Assembly: GCA_018292915.2 (NCBI GenBank)
Contig: JACVVK020000061.1
Coordinates: 1,918,501-1,982,500, forward strand
DNA length: 64,000 nucleotides
Direction of reading: 5' to 3'
Source of the DNA: Batillaria attramentaria
Taxonomy: Eukaryota > Mollusca > Gastropoda > Batillariidae
Made by a program: the position numbers and the translations under genes. Under the pieces are notes generated by a model. The model searched no databases and was not told the DNA's origin. It saw only the letters and a program-made list of their open reading frames with translations. Positions 1 through 11,838 of this stretch are shown piece after piece; the first letter of the stretch is position 1; each line of letters starts with the position of its first letter.

Positions 1-499
1 CACTGTCTGTGCTGTATGAATAGATTCTACAAGCACATTACGCGACGGTATAAATAGTACTAGAGAATCGATCGCAGCTGACTCCAATGCGGCTCGGTTT
101 GTGTGCTTGGATTCTTCTGCTAGTGTTACGAAGAGTTTGATGTATGATACCGGTTTACCCTGGCAACCGGGCTGCTCATAGAGGGTTTCTCTCCGGGTTA
201 TCCGACTTTCCTAAAAATAAATAGGTAGGTTGGTTGATAGGTAGGTTGGGTGGCGCTGCACCGCGACGACGCGCTTCTCCAGGGGGAAGCAGCCCGAAGG
301 GAGAATGAAAGTAGAACGTGTTACGAAGAGTAACAGGTTGGTATGTGTGTCAGTGTGTCTTATCTTGACATGTCCTTGTAACAGCTTGCGGTGAACTCAG
401 TAAAGTGGTCTGCTGCATATGACGGGCTCCCTTATACAGTCGGCTTTTCATGTCTTCAGTTTTATGGATACCATAAAATTTACAACAATATTGAATGAC

Positions 500-862
500 A
501 TCACTCCTTGCGCAACGTCCTGTGGTATGTGGTACAGCCTGGTACTCTCCCTCTGTACCTGTCTGCAATGTTTACAACCTACCAGCCATCTCGCACTCTC
601 CGTTCATCGTCAGAAAAACTGGTAAAGGTTCCAAGAACAACTCTGAAGTCAGCTGGCGGTCGTTCATTTTCTTACGCCGCCCCCTCCGTCTGGAACGCTT
701 TACCTGTCACCATTAGGGATCTTTCCACGCTGACTCAATTTAAAGCCCATTAAAAACCTACCTCTTTAGGCAAGCTTAGAGAGAGAGAGAGAGCGCAAAG
801 AGTGTTTCGTAGAAAACAGATAGGCGCTATATAAACTGTATTCATTATTATTATTATTATTT
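500..862 (+). mobile_element. LINE 3' end (CR1/L2-like reverse transcriptase C-terminus)
   Basis: The reading frame ending at the TAA at 751-753 encodes a tail typical of CR1/L2-type non-LTR reverse transcriptases: a P-S-R-x-L-R-S-S stretch, then S-Y-A-A-P-S-V-W-N-A-L-P, then a Q-F-K helix. A short 3' UTR and an ATT repeat at about 843-860, the usual end of this LINE type, follow. The upstream coding region is missing, so this is a 5'-truncated dead copy. The clade is inferred from memory of the motif. Confidence 0.6.
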
Positions 863-1204
863 ACAAGATGTGATTGAATGACTATGAGACATGATGAAAT
901 GGATCGAATGAAGGCAACGCCTACAAAGACAAACAAACAGCCGTCTCGCTATAACGATACCATGGCCATGTGACTTGGCCTGGCTGCGTACAAATTTATA
1001 AACCTTGATAGCTCATACTCGGCACTAGCTGCCATATGTTAAAAAAAAAAAAAAAGTGAAGCTGCACAGGAGACCTTCGCGCATGCGCTGTGGGGTATTA
1101 GCGTCGCGCAAGGCCTGATGGGATCCGGGATATTTGACATGCCGACGTGTACAATCTGTCAGTGTTTGCTCTTTGTAGCGTTCGCAACTTTTCCATCCCC
1201 CGGG

Positions 1205-1508
1205 GGCCCAACCACAGACGTATAGAGATAGACGCACCGCGGTGCCGGAAAAGTGACGCCGCCGCGCGCCATGTTGCTAGTACCTGGAAGTGCCAGCTGT
1301 TTACATAGCGCGCATAGCATTGGTCCGTTTTATCTCACGTCACATTTCTGATGACGTCTTTCTAAAGAACTTTGTATTTCGAACGAGGCGTCCTATACAC
1401 AGAGCCTCTGAGTTCTGGTATTAGTAAGATGGCCGCGATAGCGACACTCGCAAGCAGCGGTGGCAGCGTGCGGCGGTGCGTCTATCTCTTTATGTCTGTG
1501 GGCCCAAC
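1205..1508. mobile_element. hAT-type MITE, full length, with 8-bp target duplication
   Basis: The element occupies 1213-1500 (288 bp). It begins CACAGACG and ends with the inverted counterpart GTCTGTG, and the inverted similarity runs about 28 bp inward (AGAGATAGACGCACCGC on both arms). The bases on either side, 1205-1212 and 1501-1508, are both GGCCCAAC. An 8-bp target duplication with CA-starting termini is the hAT superfamily signature. There is no transposase, so it is non-autonomous. A second copy lies at 53848-54152. Confidence 0.85.
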
Positions 1509-3153
1509 CAATATCAGTTTAATCTAGCCTCAGGAAGTTGACGTCATAGTTGATATAGGTTTTTTTATGCCTATAGTTGTCTGGTGCAGGCAAGACAAAA
1601 ATGGCGCTTTATTGGTAAGGTGACATGTAGGGTTTAGTAAAAGTAAAAGCATCAAGCATGTGATACATGCAGTTAGTATGTTATTTGCATGCTGTAATTA
1701 ATGCAGGTGAGCAAATATTGTCTTTCTGCTTTTGCAGTCGAACAGTAATAATAATGACAAAAATGATAATGATAATTAAAATTATGATAAATAGTTCTTA
1801 TTTAGCACAGCTCTCACAAAAAGAAATGAGTTCGCTGCACTACACGCTTCCCCCTCCCCTCCCCTCCACCACCCCTTCCCCCAAACACATACACATGAGA
1901 ATATCTTTCATTCCTTCACGTACTGTTCAAACTATTACCGATACAGCTTATGCCATGACGGGTACCGTGATACGCTCTAAGCCCTGGGTGTTAGCAGTTG
2001 GTTTGTTTTTCAGAAACCAGGACAGATAAGAGCAATCAACTGAAAGATAGAACGAGAGCACTGTGTACCCGTTTACATTCGTGTCAGTAGCCGCGTGTAC
2101 ACTGAGTTTTGCATACTGTAATGCGCCGAGTACTTGGCGACTTATCGGCTGAAGAGTGTATATTGAGCAGACTGACTGACTGATACGTATAGGCCGCATC
2201 AGTCACATCAGCGCGAACAAGACGTGTTCTGTATTAAATTTTGGTCATTAGGCTAACCCTGAATAAGGAAATCGATTGTACGTAGCCCTACAGGAAGATA
2301 TCATATTAGATCATTGAGGTCACTGACTGAACTGGACCACTGAAACAAAGTCAGTTTAGCAAAGGCTGGGATTGAAAAACTGAACGTGAGAAAGTGAGAA
2401 GAGACCGACTCGCTTTCAGATAACTGGTCGATTGTTGAATCTGAAATTATAGCTGAATTCTAGGAATTGCTAAAGGAAAACTAGAATGCGTCTATCGCTG
2501 AAGTCAGGCTTCAACTGAGGGAATTATTGTCACGGGAACGAGTCACAGTGTAGCGGCGGGCAATACTACACGAATCATTTTCGGAAACGGGAAGTGAACT
2601 GACTGAGGCTGTATTAAGCTATAGGGAAAGTTTGTGCCTATTTCTGTCACAGCGCTACGCATCTCATATCAGGATGATTTGTGCGGGATTAGCGAATTAG
2701 CCAATGAAGTGTGGAAGGAAAACCGGCCGCGCATGCACATAAATTCAGTTCTAAAATAGTGACAGCGATGCAAGTTGGTGCTGTCCCTACTTCGGAAATC
2801 ACTGTTGTACTACTGGATATTCCTGACAAATTCCGGACAAACATTGACTGAGGTTGACTATTTCATAATATTTATAAAACTTACCCACAAGAGGAGATTG
2901 GCTACACGCAACGATTACGTAACGGGCAACTGAGAAATTTGTAAACTGAAAGTTCACGACATGACGAGCAATGTTTACAAAAACGTCGAGACAGACAGCA
3001 TTTCAAGCATTTATCGACTCGAGTTTGATCAAACAGCACCATAGGCTGACAACCTATAGACACTGAGAGTCTAGTTTCAAAAACAGCTTGCGAACTCTTT
3101 GAGACTTCACTTTGTGGATTAGTTACGAACTTTGAGTTTGCGAGAAGGCAAAT
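1509..3153. other. Region upstream of the type II membrane protein exon; no gene recognised
   Basis: I see no coding exon or structured repeat here beyond short AT-rich tracts near 1745-1800. The last few hundred bases may hold the promoter and 5' UTR of the gene starting at 3154, but no TATA box or other element is clear enough to call. Confidence 0.4.
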
Positions 3154-3567
3154 ATGAGTAGCTCACAGTCTATCTATCCGTCTGTAGGCGGCTCTCGGCC
3201 TTACGAAGTGATACCTTCCGTTAGATACTCATCTGCAGACGACAGTTCAACATGCGAAATTGTGGCAGCTAGTGACACTTTGCCCTCCCTTCCTTCAGAC
3301 AGGAACCAGCTGAAAGAAATGGCGGAAGCCAACAAAAGACTTCGATGTAGAAGCAAACGGCTGTTGGGGATACTAATCGCCATGGTCGCTCTGCTGGTTG
3401 TGACGGGCATCCCCGTGTACATGAAGATGGAACCGTGGATAAAGACGGTGCTGAGAGACATCTTTGGGCAGGGGCCGGCCTCGGAAGCGCAGCCAATCAG
3501 CGGTTTGAGTGCATGTGGACATGGCGGAGGAGGATCCATCGGGGAGTGTGCCAAAGTGATCAACCAG
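3154..3567 (+). CDS. Exon 1 of a type II single-pass membrane protein
   Basis: The ATG at 3154 opens 138 codons ending at a strong donor (CAG|GTGAGC, intron from 3568), phase 0. The first ~65 residues are Ser/Thr/Pro-rich and polar, consistent with a cytoplasmic tail. A charged stretch (KRLRCRSKR) comes just before a ~20-residue hydrophobic helix at about residues 70-90 (LLGILIAMVALLVV), and a short extracellular stalk with two cysteines follows. Basic residues before the helix predict a type II topology, as in TNF ligands and some lectins. The intron begins with a long T tract and its downstream exons were not found. The gene at 26724 has the same overall plan, but family membership is not provable from this exon. 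Confidence 0.6.
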
Positions 3568-3784
3568 GTGAGCTTTTTTTTTTTTTTTTTTTTTTTTTTC
3601 CTTTTTCTGTTTTTTCTTTTTTCTTTCTGTTGCTGTTTTTGTCGTGGTGTTGCAGTTTTTGTCATTTTTTTTAAAATCTGAAAATAGCTGAAACACAACT
3701 AACAAAGGCAAATCAGGCGAGTACCATGCAGACATCGGGAAGAACATTGTAAACATGGCAATAATTATCTCTTAAGAGCGCAAG

Positions 3785-4180
3785 CACGACCATCCCCCGA
3801 CCACTATATGATAAGACTCGTTAAAAAGAAACAGCCACTGCACAGTCGCGGTTTTGTAACCGGGAGTTCGAGAAATTAGCATGAAGGTGCAGCGTCTCCT
3901 GCATGTCCTTGGTTTATACGTAGACCAGTTTGCATCCTTTGTCCAACGTCACTTTTTTTTTTTTCATGTAGTGCAGGCACACTCAGCCGCGAATTAGTCT
4001 TTGTGGTAAAAACTTACTCACTCACTCGCACAGTCGCGGCCACCTCAAGCCACTATTCCACAAGGCGTGGGCCTTCCTGCTCGGCCCGAGACCCCTGCAG
4101 ATTGCATAATAGTGGCTTGAAGTGGCTTCTAGTGATATGAAGATATAGAGCGCGATTTTGGCATGGGCTTTCAAGAGTTA
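3785..4180. mobile_element. Hairpin MITE interrupted by a SINE
   Basis: The two halves, 3785-3851 and 4040-4180, form one copy of an element whose core is a long inverted repeat: CCACTTCAAGCCACTAT on one arm and ATAGTGGCTTGAAGTGGC on the other. Related copies occur at 27735-27955, 49640-49900 and 54197-54395, and a partial one near 57211. The copy is split by a SINE-D insertion. Confidence 0.7.
3852..4027 (+). mobile_element. SINE-D, full copy, 12-bp target duplication
   Basis: The insert is flanked by identical 12-bp sequences, GCACAGTCGCGG at 3840-3851 and 4028-4039. It contains an internal T tract and ends with the CCGCGAATTAGTCTTTGTGG block followed by ACTCACTCACTC. The same block recurs at 5468-5665, 22901-23045, 30391-30452, 42788-42848, 44695-44756 and 46797-46857. 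It interrupts the hairpin MITE, so it is the younger insertion. Confidence 0.8.
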
Positions 4181-4985
4181 TATTGTACAAAGAATCTGAG
4201 AAGGCACAACTCAAAGTGCGCGAACTTCGTCATGTCTGGATTGTGTCTGGCGCCCCACTCAGCAAGTCAAAATTTATTCTCCGCACGTGATACACACCGG
4301 ATATTGATACTTGTTTATGTGTATCACATGCTGAAAAAATTGTGTATTCTAAAACAGGAACAGCGAAGTTCTCTGAGTACACGCCTGTGTGCACTGGCAC
4401 GAAAACTGCCACAGAAGCGAGAAGGTCTATTTTCGGAGTTCCAAGATTTCACTGACGCCTCGATATGTCTAGAGGTTATCGATGCTCGTTGGCTGAGTCC
4501 GCCAGAATTCCCTGTTTTCGCGAAACTGTGACGTGTACGCCATACCCTCTCTGCGGGGCTATTTCCGAAACGCAGCTGGCGAGCCGCCATACACATGGTT
4601 TTGGAATGTCGGGGTAGTTTCTGTCTTCTTTGCTGCTAGCTCTCGGCGATTGGGAGAAAGAAGAAAACACAAACGCAAAGAAGCCCCATGGGCTCGCCTT
4701 CACGCGGCGGGGCTGATTTCGCCAAGCTTGCCCACCCCTTTTACTCTTTCTTTACTCTTATTTCTGGCTCCCTCGGTCCATTCACCTGTCGTTTGCTCTC
4801 TTAAAGTCTCCTCCGGGGGGAGGTCAGTAAGCGGGTGTCTGCTGACCCTTGGTCCAGTGAGCATCTGAGGGTCATTTCTGAAGGCCGACTTCACTGGATT
4901 CCCCCCACCTGGTCTTCACCCTGACGGGCTTTGTTCGCTGCGCCCTGTTGGTGCGGCTGAACACCTATCATGTTGAAGACCTTCA

Positions 4986-5123
4986 CAACGCACCCCTCTC
5001 TGGTGCGTTGTTTTCCCAAACCGTCTCACGGCGGGGATGTTCCGTGTTGGAGCGGTCTATTCTCCAACTGCATCCCAGGCATGTGTTGGAGCGGTCTATT
5101 CTCCAACTGCCTCCCAGGCATGT
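4986..5123. repeat. Cluster of short perfect hairpins, two in tandem
   Basis: CAACGCACC at 4986-4994 pairs with GGTGCGTTG at 5002-5010. Two 39-bp direct repeats follow, 5046-5084 and 5085-5123, each with a GTTGGAG...CTCCAAC stem. No coding sequence or known element was recognised around them. Confidence 0.6.
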
Positions 5124-5467
5124 TGTCTTCATTGGCAACTAAGGAATTTTCCTTCCTGCCTCTCTGTCTATCCCTCACCAGCCCATTCGCCTGTCTCTTT
5201 CTCTTGAAAACCTCCCGAATTTAGCCGCCCTGTCCTTCCTCTTATCTCTCAGCTGATTTCTAAGTTCGACCCTTTCATCTATATTTCTTCTTTTTAACCT
5301 CTCACTCACGTCTGCACTACCAGTGGTTAGGAATAAGTGATGTTGGGCATATGCTGCGAACTGGTTTATTGCGCCTAGGAGATGATAAGTTGCAATATTT
5401 GCTGTATATGCGCTTAGTATTTATCTTAGTTTACCCAGTTGAAATTATTTGTTTTCTACGCTTCTTT

Positions 5468-5662
5468 GTAACCGGGAGTTCGATAAATTAGCATGAAGGT
5501 GCAGCGTCGCCGGCATGTTCTAGGTTTATATTGTCCCGTAGACCAGTTTGCATCCTTTGTCCAACGTAACATTTTTTGTTGTTTCTTTTTCATGGAGTGC
5601 AAGCACACTCAGCCGCGAATTAGTCTTTGTGGCTTGCGCGGCTTTAAGCCCTAAAAACTCAC

Positions 5663-5720
<58 letters not shown>

Positions 5721-5735
5721 TGACACCCCCCCCCC

Positions 5736-5770
<35 letters not shown>
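5468..5770 (+). mobile_element. SINE-D copy with CT and CA microsatellite tail
   Basis: Bases 5468-5655 match the SINE-D insertion at 3852-4027 almost throughout, including the opening TAACCGGGAGTTCGA and the CCGCGAATTAGTC block. The ACTC tail has expanded into (CT)n and then two (CA)n tracts separated by a C run. Confidence 0.7.
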
Positions 5771-5771
<1 letters not shown>

Positions 5772-6563
5772 CGGACTCGCGCTCGTGCGCAGTAAATGAA
5801 CATGGAGAGATTTCATAAAATGTCTGTATTAAAAATGATACCACTAGTTATCTTACCGATAAATATCCGTCGTAACACTAGTCAAAGAACATGCAAGCAG
5901 CGTAGACTGAGGAAACGGTTTCACTTACCGTATGCGTGTAGTTAGCGGACTCCAGCAGGCTGCAGCTCTCCTGTCCACTTGTCGCCGACACCATGGGCTC
6001 GTATAGAGAGGCACACACGTAGCAGGCAAAATGTCAGACTGACCATGTTCGCTCGTAATCTTCCACTTCTCCAGATTCGGTCAGCAACACATGCGAGGCC
6101 ACATCCTGTACGTGGCACCTAAATTTTTCTGTGAATCTTGAAGGCTATCCGTGTAGGAAGAACAGCCACTTATGTTAATTAATGCTCTTCTGACGTAAAA
6201 TGCTCTTGCTGCACGTCCTTCGATCAAAATCTCCACAAGAAGGAATTTCCGAACACTATTTATAACTCTGGCATTGTGGTTTAGAAGGTATTGCCTAGAA
6301 GGCTTGGTCGGTCAGAATCTAGCCTCATTTCGGAGTGACGACATCTGCATAAGTGAAACCTCAAATTCTTGTCTGCATCTTCTACTGCCTTATCTTGTTG
6401 GTGATTTCAATTCAAAGAAGAGAAACATGAACACAGATTAAAACTCTTACGTTTTGATGACATTTTCCCATGATTTTGTCGTGCAAGCACTACTTCATTC
6501 CACAAAATTGCGAGAGAGGACAAAGCACAACTCGTATGTGGTAAAGCCCCCGTTTATTACGGT

Positions 6564-6566
<3 letters not shown>

Positions 6567-6656
<90 letters not shown>

Positions 6657-6690
6657 CAAAATGTCAGTACTGGGGCAAACCGGCAAAAAC

Positions 6691-6762
<72 letters not shown>
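6567..6762. repeat. Compound (CA)n microsatellite, two blocks
   Basis: Two long CA tracts (6567-6658 and 6693-6762) are separated by a short unique segment that itself recurs after the second block (AATGTCAGTA then GGGGC near 6660 and 6762). The CA block plus flank therefore looks duplicated as a unit. Confidence 0.9.
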
Positions 6763-6763
<1 letters not shown>

Positions 6764-7308
6764 GTCAGTATTGGGGCGAACCGGCAAAAAAACAACAACT
6801 GTTGTCTGGTACACAATACAGGTTAGGTACACAGGCCACGTCAGGGCTGAGGTATATTTTTCGGGCTCGCCCCTGACCTAACTATGTCGTAGCGTTTATA
6901 ATCGTGAAGCTCATTACTGAAGAATCCTACATCAATACTCTTCTGCAACGGCCAAGCAGTCACCTACACTATACACTGTCGCCGGTCTTCTTCACTATCC
7001 TTTTTTAAGTTTTGGTTTTAGTTTAAACAACAATGTAGAAATATGATACACTTTGCATTGATAAGATTTCAAGGTACTGACTTTCAAGGATGCGTTATGC
7101 GTCTGAAGAACTGACAACCCTGCCTGTTCCCTCTGTGATTTTGTCAAACTCTGACAAGGATGCACTGAAGCGTGTGTGAGCCCTATGTCGTGTAATGACG
7201 GAAATTAACACTCAGCTAGCATCCGGTTTCTGAGTTCATACTCGGCTCGAACGTTAAATGTGACTGTAGGCACGGGTTTAAAACGTCTGAGCCATTTGTT
7301 ACGCATAA

Positions 7309-7546
7309 TAAACTAGTGTCCAAAAGAAACGATACCAAGGGTTGGCAAGGACATACAATAAAAGCAGAACAATACAGAAATTTCAGAGTGGTATATTTCA
7401 TTAGCATACGTTTCCGGTATTCCCGAGCGCAGACGCTGTATTTGGGACGTGGGATACGTAAACCTATGTTTTTAGGCCTCGGGGATCACTTTGCACAAAA
7501 ACATTCTGACAACAGTGTGGTATCGTTTCTTTTGGACACTAGTTTA
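7309..7546. mobile_element. Mariner-type MITE with TA target duplication
   Basis: Perfect inverted termini of about 27 bp begin AACTAGTGTCCAAAAG (from 7311) and mirror at the other end (to 7544). Both ends abut TA dinucleotides (7309-7310 and 7545-7546), as Tc1/mariner insertion requires. The interior is about 180 bp and non-coding. Confidence 0.8.
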
Positions 7547-7675
7547 GTAGCGCCGGGGAAAATAGGCCATAGAGCGTCCCTCGCTATCGTATCATTCCGC
7601 ACACATATCGTTTAAATTACAATCTAACGGTTGTAAAATTTATATAAAAATCGTCTGATTTCAAAACTATCTTTT

Positions 7676-8230
7676 TCTCCAGAGTAACGCTGCGCACTAA
7701 TTAGGAATTGTCTTTCAAAATTGTACGATTGCGGGGCCCTTCACTTGCATGGGAGAGAACTATTCATGAGAAGTCACAGTGGCAGTTTAGCCCCTTGTTC
7801 CTATTTCGACCAATCAGAAAACCGGAAAATTCTTTGCCGCGGACTTTAACAATGGCCGCGTCCATGTGTTGTGTGTATGGGGGGGGGGGGGTGTTCACTA
7901 CGCACCCTGCAGTACAAAGGCCTGTATGGCCGGCCGTACACACATCGTTTCTCCAGAGTAACGCTGCGCACTAATTAGGAACTGTCTTTCAAAAGTGTAC
8001 GATTGCGGGGCCCTTCACTTGCATGGGAGAGAACTATTCATGAGAAGTCACAGTGGCAGTTTAGCCCCTTGTTCCTATTTCGACCAATCAGAAAACCGGA
8101 AAATTCTTTGCCGCGGACTTCAACAATGGCCGCGTCCATGTGTTGTGTGTATGGGGGGGGGGGGGGGGGTGTTCACTACGCACCCTGCAATGCAAAGGCC
8201 TGTGCGGCCGGCCGTACACACATCGTGGGT
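7676..8230 (+). repeat. Tandem direct duplication, ~274-bp unit
   Basis: The unit starting CTCCAGAGTAACGCTGCGC appears at about 7677 and again at about 7951, nearly identical through a G tract to the shared end GGCCGGCCGTACACACATCG. The second copy runs directly into the left arm of the foldback element. The units have short uninterrupted frames but no recognised protein. Confidence 0.85.
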
Positions 8231-9232
8231 TGATTTGTTTCCTTGTTGTGGGTTAACATTTGTTGTGTGTGTTTCGGACTAGTTCAGTGCCGAACGCACT
8301 CGGTCAGTCCTCATCAGCGACCGAGTGCGTGATTGTGTATGCTTGTCAATGCAGGTCTCATAACTGAGTTCATTGCGTTGTGGACCCGTCTTGTTTGGGT
8401 TCTGAGTTTTTGATCATGTTTATCTGCCGTAGTAAGTCAGGTTCAATGCGCGACAGGTATGTGAAGAGTTTTGTTGATATTGTTGTCCTCTCCTCTTTCG
8501 TTTTTCGTTGTTCTTTGATTGAGGTTGGTTCACGTCGTTGGTTTTCTTGCCAGTGAGCCTGCTACATACGGTTTGTACGTACAGTAAATGCTTCTACTGG
8601 TTGTAGTCCGTCCAATGTTGAGATAGAGACTGCTAGGGAGAGGTCTATATGCGACCTGCAAGTTCTCTTGGTCAAGACTGAGCTCCAAGTGAGATGGCAG
8701 TCAGGATGTTCCCGAGGGTTGGGACTGGGTGTGGCTTCCCGGGTGGCGGGGGAGGGGTGGGGGGGGGGTGATGCGAGGCGTGTCGCGAGTGTAAGTCGCT
8801 CGCACGCTCGGTCATCCGTGGGCCCTGGTTTTTGCCGAGAGCAAAGCCTTGTGGTTGCGTAACGGGTTTTTATTTCCATGTACAAGAATAACACATGTGC
8901 TGTTGACTATTGGACTTTTTTTTCATTGGACTACAACCAGTAGAAGCATTTACTGCACGTACAAACCGTATGTAGCAGGCTCACTGGCAAGAAAACCACT
9001 GCAGATAAACATGATAAAAAAACCTCTGAAATCGGAACCCGCACAAGACGGGTCCACAACGCAATGAATGAGACCTGCATTGACAGGCATATACAATCAA
9101 AACGGTGGTCGCTGATGAGGACTGACCGAGTGCGTTCAGCAGTGACCTAGTCCGAAACACACACACCAAATGTTAACCCACAAAAAGGAAACAAGTCAAC
9201 CCACGGTGTGTGTACGGCCGGCCATACAGCAG
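8201..9232. mobile_element. Foldback-like element with ~300-400-bp inverted arms
   Basis: The left arm (about 8201-8619) and right arm (about 8925-9232) are near-identical reverse complements. For example, GTACACACATCGTGGGTTGA on the left mirrors TCAACCCACGGTGTGTGTAC on the right. The left arm carries about 100 extra bases. The central segment is short and non-coding. Both ends carry the palindrome GGCCGGCC. No target duplication was found. Confidence 0.7.
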
Positions 9233-9248
9233 AACCACCAACATCATC

Positions 9249-9314
<66 letters not shown>
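9249..9314. repeat. (TG)n microsatellite
   Basis: An uninterrupted TG run lies just downstream (gene sense) of the stop codon of copy A. Confidence 0.95.
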
Positions 9315-9391
9315 TTTTTCCTGCAGTTGTTGCTAATACTAGTAATAGCTTCCATTTTGTTTCTTGCCCTTGGCAGGTCCCCACTACTGAT

Positions 9392-9811
9392 TCAGCCTAT
9401 CTGCACCAGTTTTGGAAACACGTTCCCGATTCTGTTCACAATATGCATGTCCCCAACAACAACGAGCTGGGAATTACACCTCGAGATGACGTCACACCAC
9501 GGATCCACGTAGCGAGGGTAGGTGGCGCCGATGTCGTGTGTCCCTATGACAACCACAACGGTACGTTTCAGTCCTAGAATGGACTCAACGTCTGCTACCT
9601 GGACTTCCGATTTCGTGGGGTGAGGGCGAGCCAGTTCCTTTACGGACGACGGGTCGTCTCTTGGGAGGGACTTTGTACGGGATGTTTTGTTGATTGAGGC
9701 CTTTGAGAAAACCCACTTTGGAGCTGCCGTCAGCAGACAGGTCAACGTAGCCAGAGATAGTAACTTCCCCCCATTTCAGAACGTCCCGCTCCGTCGGGTC
9801 TCCATGTTGAC
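9392..9811 (-). CDS. Copy A terminal exon (helicase motifs V-VI)
   Basis: The acceptor is GGGCAG|GT at 9812-9811 and the stop TGA is at 9394-9392. Conserved blocks shared with copies B and C are S-G-Y-V-x-L, then G-L-K-R-T-V-V-V-V-I-G, then P-R-Y-V-D-P-W-C-D-V, then N-S-Q-L-V-V-V-G. These resemble SF1 helicase motifs V and VI. The exon is 420 nt. Removing one C near 9670 gives the phase seen in B and C, so the copy has a +1 frameshift in mid-exon. Confidence 0.7.
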
Positions 9812-9888
9812 CTGCCCACGGAAGAATAAGCATTACTTTTGTGATGTGTTGGGGTGACTGCACGCGTGCGTGTATGCGTGTGTGTGTT

Positions 9889-9919
<31 letters not shown>

Positions 9920-10091
9920 TCGTTTGTAGAATATACTAAGTATACTAACTGATTTGAAAATATTGGGTTATGCAGTCTGAGTTTTTGATTAATTTGAAAC
10001 CAAAAAATAAATAAATAAACTTCTGTAAGAAAGGATTTCTCCAAAAATAATTGCGTGTCCTTAATCTCCAGGCCAGGTGCGTGCTGCTCAC

Positions 10092-10815
10092 CAATTTGTA
10101 ATTCTTCATTCAGAAATCTCCCTACTTCCAGACCGCATTCTTCACAGTGCCATACGTCATGTGCTGTGTGTTCCAGGTGACTGATCCTCTTAACTGGTGG
10201 GCCGTCTGTAAGCGGGGGCAGACTTGACAGGATGCCAGCATCCAGATTTGAATACTGGTAAATTGCACGAGTTGAATGGGCTGCTCCTCGCTCCAGTTCT
10301 CTAATGACTACGTGCGGACAACGCAGAGTATTCTTCAGCTGGACCTCTTTGAATGAAGGAGGCTTTGAGCCATGAAAGGGTGCGGCAGCCCAGCACTGGA
10401 ACTCGGCAAACTGGTCTTTTGCATCAAGCAACTGTTCTATGATGTCAGGAAAGAACCACGGTGCTTCATCAAAAATCATGTGAACAGATTTCTTACGCAG
10501 TTGTTTTGCAGATGCCTGACCAGGTGAGAAGTCACTCAGATGTTTCTGCCTGACTGACTTTCCAATCGATCCTGGGTGTGGAGCAGGAGAGTGGATCTCT
10601 TGTTCCGAGCCTTGAGCGTCTGTATCCATCTCAACTTCTTGATGACCACCCTGTAATCTCTCTTCACCAGTAGATTTTTCCGGTGTCTCCGTAGCCTGTG
10701 TGTCGTCTGTGTCATCCTGCATAGCTTTGAGTAGTTCTTCCATGATGCCATCAGGATCTGACTTCTGGCACACTAGGCGCTTGACTTTCCTCTGCAGGTC
10801 TTGTGACAGTCTGTC
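10092..10815 (-). CDS. Copy A Walker B exon
   Basis: The exon is 724 nt (phase 0 in, phase 1 out, identical to B) with acceptor TTCAG and donor TTG|GTGAGC. After an acidic low-complexity leader it has the Walker B block V-H-M-I-F-D-E-A-P-W-F-F. It continues through conserved R-C-P-H-V-V-I-R-E-L-E-R-G-A-A and D-G-P-P-V-K-R-I blocks and ends in a C-x-x-C pair (W-H-C-E-E-C-G). The frame is open throughout. It is 39 codons longer than the B exon, mostly in the leader. Confidence 0.75.
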
Positions 10816-11255
10816 CTGAACCTAGGACACAGATTCGCAATATCCATTACTGCCTGGCCTTACAATGGTGACTCTACACCATAATCTTTAAACATGTGAA
10901 TAAGACGCATCCAGTCTAACTGGTGTCAAATTGCGAATTACGCTTACGGGTGTTTTGTCGGTGATAAAGATAAGCCTTGAAGCACTCATGGAATTATAAT
11001 ACAAAATTAATAATAGTTTGTTGCCAATGTTTTTCTTTTCTTTTCCTTGTGAAGCGGTAGTGAGCTGTCTGCGAGAAAGAGCGCCATAAAAGTATTAAGT
11101 AGGAGTAGTAGTAAAAGTAATAATAATAGATTTTTTATAGCGCTCATACTCAGCGAACTCTAAGCGCTTACAAAGTTAAGAAAATTAAGATCAGATAAAA
11201 TAAAATGGCACGAAAATAAATGTCAGAGAGAACAATAAAAGACACAGCCATTGTG

Positions 11256-11256
<1 letters not shown>

Positions 11257-11320
<64 letters not shown>
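11257..11320. repeat. (CA)n microsatellite
   Basis: A pure CA run in the intron between the Walker A and Walker B exons of copy A. A short (AGATA)n-like tract follows at about 11490-11520. Confidence 0.95.
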
Positions 11321-11324
<4 letters not shown>

Positions 11325-11838
11325 TCTGTCAATCACTCATTACTGCTGCTGGGTACGCGGAATTTATCTGAACAGACATCAAAACTTTACGGTAAATAAA
11401 TGAAAGATGTTGATACATGGACAAACGTAATATTGCGTAAATATTGACCATACTACCAGAGGCAAATGTGTACTTTGAAAGTAGAAAGATAAGGTAAGAT
11501 AAGATAAGATAAGATAAGAAATTTATTAGATTTCCAAAAGTAGAACATCGCTTTGTGGTCTCATAAAACATGCCAAACACTCACTCATGTGGCCATACAC
11601 ACCCACTCCGCCTATTTACATACTCGCACACTCACACCAAAAAAAAAAAAAAAGGACCTGCCATCTATCACATATTGCATCACTATGAATTACAACAATA
11701 CACCACACATCACATCACTTCACATCACAGCAGCAGCACAACAGCAGAACTCCATCACAGTCCAAGCCAACCGACACCCGACAAGAAACCACTTATGTCT
11801 AATTAGTCTAAAATGTACAATGAGAAGTTGTTACCAAC

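Noticed and set aside
6454..6876. Long frames of alternating Thr-His or Cys-Val through CA/TG repeats (also at 20308-20797, 39049-39297 and 51035-51469)
   Set aside because: They are read-through of dinucleotide repeats in every frame and have no coding character outside the repeat.
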